64,000 bases of DNA, from contig OZ025282.1 of the NCBI GenBank assembly GCA_964019165.1, forward strand, positions 9,582,229 through 9,646,228. The letters run 5' to 3'. Shown one piece after another: positions 23,810-35,600 of the stretch. The position numbers and the translations under genes are program-made. The notes under the pieces were generated by a model. That model was not told the origin of the DNA, did not search any database, and worked only from the letters and a program-made list of their open reading frames with translations. Origin of the DNA: Mastigias papua. Its lineage: Eukaryota > Cnidaria > Scyphozoa > Rhizostomeae > Mastigiidae. Position 1 is the first letter of the stretch. Each line of letters starts with the position of its first letter.

Positions 23810-25079
23810 ACAACAACAACAACAACTACTACAGCCATAGCATGTCATGTATCGAATTTGTTGGCGAACAATGTTGCCCAATTTGGCCACTTCTATGAAC
23901 AACGTGAAAAATCGACGAACATTCCACCAACATTATGATTGACATGTTCGCGAACAATGTTGTCCAGTTTGGCCAAGCCTTGAGATTCTCAACTAGCTAT
24001 GCCCTGAAAGCCTAAGGAATATTTTCTAACTTAGATCATTTTTATCCAATTATAATACTAGAGATGATAAAGACTTGCACATTCCAAAAGTAAAAGTTGA
24101 ATTTTCCAAGACAGGATTTCAATATGCTGGTATTAAGGCCTGGAATGATATACCAATTTACGTAAGAGAACTGTCATCGAATAGTCTATTTAAAAACCAT
24201 CTAAAAAGACATTTGATGAGCAATGAGAACTAATCTATGCCCCTCAAAAAATGACTCCGCGTAAGATCAGCGGTTTTATTCCTTGGATATTCTAATTGCA
24301 GGAAATTAAAACCTATGTCAGCCGTTATCAAAGAGAGGAATTTGAAATTTTTTGACCATATAAATGAATGACTCACTATAAGATTAGCGGTTTTATTTCT
24401 TTGTTATTCTAAGTATAGTTAATTGTGTTTATGTAAATTTCTATATCTAAGTATTACTGAAGGGATATTGTTATAAAAGAGCTATTGCTACTATTTGTCA
24501 ACTCTACATGGAACAGAAAATGAGTACTAGGTGAAAAATTACAACTCATCAAACTCCAGACATTAAGATGGCATCTGATAAGGAGGTAAAATATGATATG
24601 TCGAGTAATGAAATAGCTGCATCACACGTTCAATTTCAAAAGTTCAAGAGTGAATGATTTTGCATGACGATGAGCCATAAATATATAGAGCTTTAGGGAA
24701 AGAAATAATGCTGTGTTAACAAAACCAATGCATATTTTATACTTGTCTTTTGTCTCAGCATTCAGTCGAGAGTTCCTTCTGGCGGTTTCTTATAATGCGG
24801 TTTCGAATATGCAATAGGAGGAATCTTGACTCTCAGTTGCAGTTAGATATAGAAGCTCTGGAGGATTCAATTAATGACTCGGTGCTATCATCAAAAGAAT
24901 AAGTCATTGAGATTAATAAACTTGTATTGCATTTCACTCTAGAGCTCAAGAAAAGGAATTAACGATATGATAAGAATTTGGGTTAGGTTCCTTTCTATCA
25001 TTGTTTTAAACAACAGTTGAAAAATTTACTACATTAAATATTAGCATGTTAATATACAGTTTTAACTTGTACAATGATG

Positions 25080-25628
25080 TCACCTTATCTTTTCGCCACC
25101 TTCATCAACATTGCTTGAAATAGTGCCATCTGCACCTCTCTCAGGTTCCTTTTTTAGCTACAAGTATTAGAAATATTATTATTACTTCACTTAAGACATG
25201 AAACAGTACTGCCACCTGTTCAACTACATAGATGGCTACCATCAAATACAACAAAAATCCTCCATGCAACATAAGGGTAGTGGCCTACACTGGATTGACA
25301 GTATTACGTGACGCTATACTAGAGTCTCAAGAAAAGATGGTAAAGATTGTTGTTAATGGCAACCCTGATTTCATGAAGAAAAATATATAGGTTTGACTAT
25401 TTAAGAAATATCAGAATCAGGTACTGTCAACAATTCACAAAGATAAATTCTCTTCTGCTTGTCACCGGACTCTAGTCTTGAAAGGAAAATCTCATTTCTT
25501 TCAGTAACATGAAAGGTTCCAGAAACTGTAACCATTGATGTTACAAAGTGAAATCTCCAGAAAAGTGATAGCGTAGGGCTGTATACCTCCGTTTCACAAC
25601 TGGGGCATACACAGTTTGACTGCCACAC
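25080..25628 (-). CDS. Unidentified gene, two 3' exons (CxxC, possible OB-fold)
   Basis: Exon A (25628-25425, 68 codons) follows an AG acceptor and ends at ACA|GTACCT. Exon B (25157-25080) follows TTGTAG and ends at TGA. Both joints are phase 0, and the join reads CELLT then LKKEPERGADGTISSNVDEG to a stop. Exon A has CVCPSC, then a beta-rich stretch (FWRFHFVTSMVTVSGTFHV) and a Lys/Arg patch. A CxxC pair next to beta strands is seen in zinc-ribbon OB-fold proteins such as RPA1-like factors, but this is a weak resemblance. I cannot name the gene. 5' exons should lie at higher coordinates and were not found before 26684, so it may be partial, interleaved with the second K2P gene, or a fragment. 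Confidence 0.4.
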
Positions 25629-26460
25629 CTATATGTTTACAATAGCATAGCAGTAGAATTCTCAGAACCATCGACTAACTGTATGCAGTGTGGCGTGGCG
25701 ATTGAGCAAATGAAATTTACCCTACCGGTTTAAATAAGACTTTACAATTACCAATACGGTTCCCTAATTACCGACTACATAAGTGGAGGGGGTGTGAATC
25801 TCCTTACTCCCTACTTCGATACGCCTATGACTACTCGATGGCCTGGGTAGTAGACAGGCAAGTTGGAGCAATGCTATACATGTATTTTTTATAAGGAAGT
25901 TTTGCTCGTTCAGTACTGCAACTTTATTTGTATTATCAAGATGTCAGTATTGCAACTTTCTTCAAGACCTTCTTTAGGAGACTATTCGAATCTGTGTTAC
26001 ACTACAGTACTTCATGTAAAGACGGGCACTACACAAATGTAATACTCAAATACAAAGATTAACACAAGAACCCTACACAAATTAAGTAAGAGAGACTTAG
26101 TCTTAAGAATCTTCAGCAAAAGTTGCAGCTTCAAAGGTATATGACTTTCGATTTCCTTAGGTCTCAAAAATCTAGTGCCGAACTTTCCTAACTTTTCGAG
26201 AAGTCAAGTCTACTTTCTGATGAAACACTTTCTTAATAAAGACATGTACATAGGTCTAGCGGTACGTTAAAGTATTTTGGCAGTCGACTAGTAAAGAACA
26301 CTCAGAACCAGCCATTTAGAATGTAGTGCGCAAGAACAACAGGGTTTTGCTACTAACAGGGTCTCGAAATATTGACCAGTTTCTTATAGTTCGTGGCAAC
26401 GGTAGCCATAACAACAGGCAAGCAAATCATTCCTCCAACCAACCACAAATCGCTATGCAC

Positions 26461-26540
26461 CAGTGATACAGGGATATAGGTGAACGGATATAGGCGCACG
26501 GCTGCGGCTATATCCGTTCGCATATATCCCTGCATCACTG
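26461..26540. repeat. 33-bp inverted repeat (hairpin) upstream of the second K2P gene
   Basis: Arms 26461-26493 and 26508-26540 pair at 30 of 33 positions around a 14-nt GC-rich loop. The core is CAGGGATATA and GAACGGATATAG. It ends 143 bp before the ATG at 26684, so it lies in the promoter or 5' UTR. It could be a small foldback transposon or a structured leader. Confidence 0.85.
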
Positions 26541-26683
26541 CAGATTTTATGTAACCGTGTGCAAAGATGTATCATCAGAAGGCTGGCTAACAAGCTGACC
26601 CAGGAAGCTGGTAAATCACTGGCAGCATTGTAACGTACATCGTCACAACATTCACACCCGTATGTCAACGAGTCTTTAGCAGA

Positions 26684-29600
26684 ATGGCATGCAAGACAGG
26701 GGCTTTTCCACGTGCTTTATTATCACTGTTGATAAGGTATATGGGTGTAATCGTAACTATCTTCATTGGTTCTACAATTTTCATGCACACCGAAAATGTT
26801 GGCATTGAGGAAGAAATAACGCATTTGAATGCAACCCAGGCGTCGAAGGCAATCGAAAAGCTAAGGGTTATAAAGGACTTTGAAAGGAAGCTAAACATAG
26901 CAATCAATGTGACTGTATTTGATGAACTGATGCAAAGAATACAGAACCTGTCGACAAAAACAAAACCGAACAAATGGGACCATATCACCGGAGCTCATTA
27001 TGCTTTTACCATTGTAAGCACGATAGGTGAGTTGAGGGTACCATATCGTAGTATATGAGGAGTAGGTTCGATGTGTGTTTTTGTATGTTTATATCCAAGT
27101 CGCAGCGGGATATAGATCTCGTCTCTGGTTAACAACAAAGGGGATAGCAGAGTTAAAGGATAAGTCTGTGTGGCGTATCTTACTCATGCTGGGAGGAGAA
27201 ATTTTTGGGTTATAACCTATTTCAAATGATTTACTGAACGGATGCTATGTAACATATGAGTACTTTTACAGAATCGGAGACTGTTTGCGGAAAGAAACTC
27301 AAATAGGCAGTGATTTTCTTGCAGTTAAAGGTTACAGGGGTTTTATCAGGTATTGTTGTTGTAGATAGGCTTGAAAAGTGGAATACAATGTTCTCACATG
27401 GGTATTGGGGTGAACGTATAATGATGGAACCAGATTGAGCAATGTGACAAGCGCACAGGCACAGAAGATTGCGAAAGACAATAGCGATCGTGGATGCAGT
27501 AGAGGGGAAAGGGTTTTACAAATCATTTAGTACACGAGGAGGGTTGTAGTTATCGGGAAGCAGCCTGAACATAATAAAGGATTTTGGCAAAACGCATATC
27601 TGGATGATCTTTTGGGATTTGCGTAATATACATGCAAGGACATATACCTGTGTTTGGGAACATGGATGGAAAAGCAGCACAGAGTTAATCGAGTGTACCT
27701 ACAAAATCACTTTGCCAGTGTTTGCAATATATTTGACATGTTTCAATACGCAAAACTAGCTATTGCCTACATACTATACAACCAAAGTGCTGAAACTGGA
27801 TTATATAAGGATAGTGAACAAAACAAGCAGCTGAATGGCACACGATACGAAGTGCCAGCTAGCACCTTAGGTCTAGAACTTTGGGAGCCCATTTATGATT
27901 TGCAAATTCAATCTCACAGTAACACTTGTCGTTGCCCAAAACTAGGTTCGCATATCAAATCGCTTATGCTTGTGAATAGTATAATATGAATACGGACAAT
28001 GAAGCCACCCACTTAGACTTACCGTATCTCAAAGGTCCATTGATGAAGTGATTAGAACGGGAGCTCAAAAGCAGGTTTTTCATTCAGTATCACACTTGAT
28101 GAGAGTCAGTTTCACAAGGACCAGACCAAAGTTGTTTAGCTTTGGATGTTGCGCCGCCAATAGTAATGAGATTTCATGCATTTGCTAATATGTAATATTG
28201 AAATTTTGGCATGGGGCTAGCATGTTTCATTGTGCTAAAATGCACTGAAAAATCGCACTGGTTCGTGTTTGCCGTGTTGCCAATGTACTTCATAAGAAGC
28301 AGTTATTAAATTTCCAACGTAGAATTCTAGGCCGCTCCAATCGCGCCGCTGTACAACCAGGGCCGTCCCGATAAAATTTACGGAGGGGTGTATGGCCACT
28401 TTGATTTGCCGACTGGAGTCAAATTTGCAAATAGGCGTGTAAACAGGTACGGTGCGACGAATGCATAACTGCAGGGATCATAACTTTGACTTGTGAACTA
28501 GGAGGGCCCATCATGAGTGGGTCTGACCAGGGGGGAAATCTTCAAATTTCATTCCCTAGAATGGGTCAAAAGCACCTACCACATGAAAATGTGATAGAAT
28601 AGCTTGGTGCTCAGGCGCAGAAAACGGGAGAAACATACAATAGAAACTACAAAATAGTCCAAGGAAGCAGATTTATTAGAAAGACATTTGGAGGAGACTA
28701 AAGTGCTTGGTAAGGTCCACCGCTCACACCAGGGCATTAAGGATTTTTCACTGGTGGGGCATTTGAGAAAAGGACACTGTAAATAAATGTAGAATCTATA
28801 GATTAACAGGCTTTCAAAAGTACTCTTAAAATACTGCTATAGATCGTAGAACAAAAATGATTACTAGTTTCTCCGAATCAAAACATGAGTTCTCTACATG
28901 TGTCATCTACAAACATAACAAGCCACTGAATTAAAGAGCATTAAGTGTCAGGCACACTTGAGGCGAGGGGGGGGGGCTGGGGGACTGAAGCCCCGCACTT
29001 CTGCTAATGTAAGATGTCACAATTGAGGTATTCGATCCAAATAGAAAGTAGATCTCATTTTTATGCTAAAGTTCACTCACCTTCAAGAAGTACCAGTGGC
29101 TGAGTCATCAGGTCCTATTGGAGGTACACAACCGAAGTTTTTTCAAAGCATCGTGCTATAGACTGGTAGAAATGTTTCATATACATGTAGATTCAGGAAA
29201 GGGTCAGTGTTCTTGGTCACCTATCGCTTTACATGATCCCATTATTCTGAAAACGTATGTCTCTGCGATTTTACCTGATCTGGCAATAATCCTTAAAGAG
29301 TAGCAGAGAGGTCTATTCAATTTTCTCACAACCATTTCAATGATGCTATCTGTCGTTTGCTACCCAGACGGGATGCATATCTATATTTAAACACGGCGTT
29401 TCCTACTGAATCACAGGGCGTGGTTCTAAACATTTTTCCTTCCTTCCCACTAAAAATATGCTCCGGCATCCCTGAGTGGTGGGGGCAAATATGTTCTACT
29501 GGTGGGGTAGTGAAAGGGGCTAGTGGGAAAATTCCCCATCACTTTATACGACAAAAATGTCCTGTAGCACAACAGATTTTTATCGTTGCGACATATGATT

Positions 29601-32600
29601 ACAGGACTGCACAGTTGTCGCACACAGCAGGTTTTTATGGTTGGTAGATAGGACCATTGACACGTTCCTTTGCACAATATTCTCATCATCCCACGAGGGA
29701 GCGAAGGTCCGCGGCAAACATGGCTAAACTTTTGAGATCAGAAGGAACATTAATGGTGAAGTTTATATCTTAGATGTGTTTCGAAGACGAAGAGGTTAAC
29801 AAAGGAAAAGTTCTGAGTAAAACCGTGGACTGCATATCATAAGCTAGCTCGAGAGCCTTCCAATGAAGATGAAAAAATGCACTGACGTCATCACGGAATC
29901 CCAGAGAGCACAATGAAGCAGATTTCGAGCGTAACTTCTAAAAATATAATGAAGAAAGATACTCACATGCGAAAAGCTATCTCTCCTGAACAGGGACCAA
30001 CAATAGCAGTGAGGTCACATTATCCATGATTTGTTTGCAATGCACAGCACACAGCAGATTTTGTTTATGGTCTCTTGCGATCGGAAAAAAATATGAAACA
30101 TGTTTGATCTCATAATCCGGTCGCTTGCGATAAAAATCGTTTGCATTCAGTCTCCGCATACAGCAGATATTTTACATCAAAGACAAAAATCGCATGTCGC
30201 AATAATAAAATTTGCTGTGTGCGCTCCCTGAACGTCGAAAAGATTATCTGTATAGTTCTGAGCGGGACTTGCTCATATTGACTTATATCTATTGAAGAGC
30301 TCCATGGAGTTAAGAACGATTAGAAAAACTCGCAAAAATAATAATCCGCAATATCAATTCGTTCCTAGCAATCGAAAAACCCATTTCCAATAACAGATAC
30401 ATTACTGCCAACGTTTCGTCCTTACCAAAAAGTCTGTTCGATGTTTCATATGTAGGTCATGGGTAGCAAAGCTTTTCATCCATCGAACAATAATTGTTTC
30501 AAATAGCCAAGAGATTTTCCTTCTAGCAGAGTGATAAATATCTACTATTTAGAAGAAATAGTATCATAATCACATAATTAACCTCGACAAAACAGTTCAA
30601 GCCAGCGTTATGGTTATTCTCGGAGGGTATAATTATGCAGATGATTACGGGGTGCTTCTGGTGTCGGGTAGGTAATAGGAAATCGCGTGTAGACTCAACT
30701 AACTTCATAGCAATTTTCATACGGCACTTTACAGAAAGAAACTCTCTTCTCATCATAGGAGTGCTGAGAAAGACGAGATAGCCGCAGCTGCGAACGGGTG
30801 GTCACCTAGCCGCGCAACTGGGAAATTTTTAGGGTATGAGTCTAAGTAATAAAAAGGGCACACTAAGCACTGTCCAAAGAGAATGCGTGTTGAAATAATA
30901 TTTTCAAATTTAGAACAAAAGAAATCGTACGGGAAGTTTCAGGATGTCCCTACTTTCATTTGTAGCAAAGATTATACGCACTTTTACAATTCTCCAAGAA
31001 AAAGGGCACTTTTACTGTTTTGAGGAAAAGGGCAGTGGTCTAGACCCCAGGACCCACCCCATGGCTTGATTATCAACGTCTTTCGTTATTTCATAAAGGA
31101 ATGTAAGAGAGGTTGTGAGATTAGGCCGAGAGGTTATGAGATTAGGCCGAGAGGTTGCGAGATTAGACTGAGAGGCTGTGTAGGCCGAGAGGTTGCGAGA
31201 TTAGGCCGAGAGATCTAATCGGTTTAGATATCTAGCTGATAATAAGATAAATGTAGAATATAAACATGCTGATTGCATTCCTATTGTGCGACGCGTTGAA
31301 TCGGTGTTTTCAATAGAAACACCCATTTGCTTTGTCATTACACTATACAAGCTAGCCAACCGACAGTTGCAGTTGTCTGACATGAATTCTAAAGCTAGAA
31401 TTCAGCTTTGTAGGCAGGACGGTGCCAGCCATCAAAGACTGGAGAGACTTCAGTGAGGCATACCTTGTTAAGTCCTGGCCCGTTGGGGATAAAGCCCTGC
31501 CGTAAAAATTAGTATAGCACAAAACGTAACAGAAGCGTCCTACAGAGCATGAATGTGCAAACTGCATATCTCAGACAAATTAGATGCTTTTGAGGAATAG
31601 AGAGGGAAAACTTTGGATTAGTCACAATTTCATCCTCAACTGAGCAAGACATGAGATTTACGTACATAAACATGCGTAAAGTATATTTCACTGACTTTCA
31701 TTGCATTATAGTTTGGCTGCCTTTTACAAAGTGTTTGCAATGCTTAGATATTTAGGTTTCAAGAGTGTATGGGTAAATTAATACAGTAGGGGCTCAGTAC
31801 TGCAATGCAAGGAAGTCATATTGTTATAATGGGGTCCAAGGCAAAAACTGAAGAAGCCATTCTTTTCAAAAGTCGCATGGAAGCTTGTAAAGCCCTTCTA
31901 CCATTCAGGCTATTTGATCTTACAATAAACTAAATGGAGCCTGTGAATGCGGGTGCAAGTGGAAAAAATTAGTAATGAAGCTATATCCGTCACCCATTCG
32001 AGAAAAAAATTTAATTTCGCTTCCAGAATGATGTTGCAGCTTTAATAAGAACAACACCTTGTCTTTCGCTATGCTAAATATCACGGACTGTTGGTCATGA
32101 ATTTTAAACTACCCACTAAAAGTTTCTAAATACCTCCAAGTTGTAAAACAGAATAAAGAGATAATCCTTTGCAGCTAGGTTTTATTGCAAGAAGGGTGAA
32201 TATTAATCATTTATCAATATGATTATGATTATGATCAGGATCATCAATTAATAATTAGAAGATGCCCATTGTTTAACTGTTATAATTCCTTCATTCCACT
32301 GCTGCCTCTGACTCGATTGGGACTTCTTTTATCTCATTGGTCTTATCTTCCTCTTTACATAAACGAGTATTCAAGCTAATGGTCTAAATAGTACTATAAT
32401 CAGTAGTTATTCTACGCTGGGCATGATAAGAGATTCTACCAAAACACTCTTTATAATACACTCACTCTCGGGTGCTTAATACAAGGGGGTCTTGATATTC
32501 GGGAGATGGGAACGTTTGTCAAAACCTAATAAACGGGGGGGGGGGGGTTTATAAACCGGAGGGGGGATTTTCCAGATAGGAAGCCTGTCATGCGTTAAGT

Positions 32601-35600
32601 AATAGAACATCATGCTCTATGGTCAAATAACTTACTTATAACTAAATAGAACACTTAAAACGTGAATGCAATGGCATACAATCTTTTCAATAATACAAAA
32701 CGAAAAAACTCATGCCTGACATATAACTGACATGGGCCCTTGACGATTCAACTTACTAAAATTAATAAGCGGGTGACCTTAATAAGGTCCGGCGGGTGGG
32801 AAAAACCTGAAAAATTAATAAGCGTCCCCCTTTTATAATAAGCACCCGAGAGTACTTGTCGAAATTTGTTCTATGTCTTTGTAGTATGAAAGCGTCGCTA
32901 GTATTGGACTGTGGTGGGGTAGACGTGTACACCCCAGTTTTCCCAGAGATCGATTTACTAATTCTTTAAAATCCTTGAAATACTATTTTGAGGCATACAC
33001 TTCTGAAGATCATTTGGAAAATGTAATTGGTTGATTGATTGATTTCAAATATTTAAGGAGGGTTGCGCTTCTGCGTTGCTATTTTCAAGGAGACTTGTGC
33101 TTAAAAGCTTACAAGACTAAATTAATCTAAAAGAATAAAATATTACCTTATAGCGATCAACAGAACTAGATTAAAGTACTAATATACTACCTCACTCCCA
33201 TAGGAAAAACATTTCAAACCGTTTGAAGACTTCTTCCGAGGCAAGCGTAGATCATTCGCAACATTGCGAATGTTGTGAGAGATTAACCGAGATATTTTGT
33301 AAAGAAATCATCCATATATTGCGGAGCTAGCCCATGTATAGATTTAAAAACCATCAATTTTGACTCACGAGCTATGAGTTCCTCAATTTTTTTCCAGCCC
33401 AATCTAATAGAATCAATAACTAATAAAATCAGCACCGAAAGAGATCTGACGGAAAAAAATGAACTGGCCTCTTTAGTGGCTGTTTTTGAGACTAGCAGAC
33501 ATAGGAAATTTCCATTGCAAAAGACATTATTTAGTAAAAAGGGTGTTGTCCACGCTCTGCAAGCTTTTAACAGGCGCGTTCGCTGCAATTTCTGGGACAT
33601 AATCGCCAGAACCTGTGATATCGAGGATCAACCCCACTATATTCTGCCTGACAACACCACTGGCATGGTATCTTGATGCCTTTGTACACTGGTTTTATCG
33701 TGAATGAACATGAAGCTTCAATTGCTTCTTGCCATCAGTTTGATTAGGCTACTTGTCGCCTCTGAGATGCATGTATCTAAATTCATTCCTGTTAAACAAT
33801 GTGAGGTGTGTAAATGGGTAGCCAAGACAGAGCGATGGTTTGCGAGCTTGCGGGAATCATCATCAACATATTATCATTAAACACGTGGGGACAATGATCC
33901 AGCAGTGTAACTCCGTGAAAATAACAGAATTTATCAAAACATTACAGAGCTTTGGCCTAGTGCGCATTTCATTTTGGTAATTTTTCTAAGGTCATCAGGT
34001 AATGAAAGCTCCACAAAATGTAAGTTTGAGACAAATTCTTATATGCACGATGAAGGAAAAGAACAGTCCCTAGAATGGACAAATGCCCGAAAGGGAGATG
34101 TCAGATTACGAACATAAGTTTGTTCTCCCGATTCAAGAAGCAACGGCAAAACCCAGCGCAGGTCACAAATCGGCACAACCGTGTGCACATGCCAGACAAT
34201 TATGTGACTGAGCGTATAATACATATATAACGACAGATCAACGATGTAAAAACTCATGCACTCGAATCCTAAAAACAGTTGAGAAAGTTCAGTACTGGAT
34301 TTTTGAGACCTGAGAAAGTTGATAAATCATATACCTTTACAATTCTAATATTCATGCAAGACAGTCATCCCCTTTACTTAATTTGTATAGATTTCTTGTT
34401 GGAACATATGTACAAGAGTGCTATATTTCTGTAGTACCGGTATTTCTGTCTGTGTACCACTATTCTTGCTAAGAAAATCGTACGAAAGCTTCAGTACTGA
34501 AATCATGAAAGTACTAGGACAGTTTCAGCACTGGCCGAAAAAAGCTTTCTTATTGAAAAATGTGTAGTTTGCCTCTGACAAAGAAATGTGAATTTGTCAA
34601 TAGAAAATCTAATTCATAAAGGTCTTGTTAGTAGAAAGAGGCCTTGTATATAATGACGTAAATGTGGGATTGTTTTCAAAAGTTTTTATGAAAGCAAAGA
34701 GAAAAAATGAAGGTTGTTCAATAAAATGGGCAACAGAAAGCGTTCGAAGGCTTATGTGGTTTACCAACAATCAGAAGTGGTACCTCTACAATACAACAAA
34801 GAGAAGGCTGTCAGGGATAAGATACACGGTCTATCAGAAAAGTTATTGCCTAATGTAAACATTTTTTGAATGCAGATTGTAAATAAACGCGGTAAAAGCG
34901 AAAACATAAGGGTTCATGGAATAGAATTCAGAAAAATGTTGAGTATTTGCAAACAGTATATATAGAGAACGGCGTGAACAGCCTTTGACCATAAGACCTT
35001 GCTTCGTCTTCTTTGGTATTATTGTGGTACGCTGCTGAACAAATTTTTACTATCTGCACTTCATCTTATCTGTATTTCGGCATCTCAGAAATACGTATGT
35101 GTACTAAACTTGCAGAAGGAGTCTGTTTTCCAAAAAATTTCAGTGTAATTGTATATCCTGCTCAGTGGAGATTAAGTTTGTCTTTAGAGGACTCAGAAGA
35201 ATTGGTTTTTCTTACAGTAAACTCATTATTCATAATAGGTTGGCTTTCTTTCACATGAAGCTTTTCAAAGTTAAGCTCTTAAGGCAGTTTTGCAACCCTG
35301 ATGAGCTTTTACACTTGTAAGGTACTAGACATACTGTACTACCTCAGTTGTATGAAAAGTATCGTAAAGCCCGCTTGTTTTAGCTAAACAACTAAAAGCT
35401 CTTTGTTTTGTCTCGAAGGGTATGGCGTGATTGTGCCAACAACAGATGCTACGAGACTTGCAACGATTTTCTATGCGTTAATTGGTATCCCCATATTCCT
35501 ATACGCGATGTCTGCAGCAGGCACTGTCAAGACACTTCTTGGAGAGAATCTGTTCTATGCAATTGAAATTAAGTTGATGAAAAGAAGCGAAATACGAAAT

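Larger units (their letters stand above)
22900..23980. mobile_element. PIF/Harbinger-like DNA transposon, non-autonomous or decayed
   Basis: Inserted in family A copy 2, as shown by comparison with the uninterrupted copy 1 (GTGTAAGATTC at about 7671). The terminal inverted repeats are 42 bp with four mismatches, beginning AGGYWTGGCCAAACTGG and passing through CAACATTGTT. The flanks are TAA (22897-22899) and TGA (23981-23983), a 3-bp duplication with one change, as expected for the TWA target of PIF/Harbinger. Inside are several further copies of the subterminal motif ACAATGTTGYCCARTTTGGCC and a MADF-like frame. No DDE transposase is seen in about 1 kb, so it would need a partner element. Confidence 0.75.
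20960..24498 (+). mobile_element. Decayed non-LTR retrotransposon (family A, copy 2), with nested insertions
   Basis: Reverse-transcriptase pieces appear in order but in different frames. They are a linker region (DPKKMWKTINSL, 21080-21115), LNMHFDSVGPKLAENIA (about 21430-21480), QLKNGKACEPDKIP (about 21575), NNFRPISMLSIFSRVFE (about 21770-21820), WFKSYLSGRKQF then CGIPQGSCLG (to 22148), and after a break LLCIVYLTDLE and MYADDT (to about 22345), the catalytic YADD box. Its 3' part matches copy 1. The order is that of CR1/Jockey-like LINEs. Many stops and frameshifts make it non-functional. It begins some 400 bp past the stop of the first K2P gene. 21115-21350 may be one more insertion. Confidence 0.85.

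Noticed and set aside
27654..27989. 111-codon plus-strand frame in the K2P intron
   Set aside because: No recognised domain, no splice context; long frames of this size occur by chance in this window.
33374..33676. 100-codon plus-strand frame
   Set aside because: It is the antisense shadow of the LINE fragment on the minus strand.
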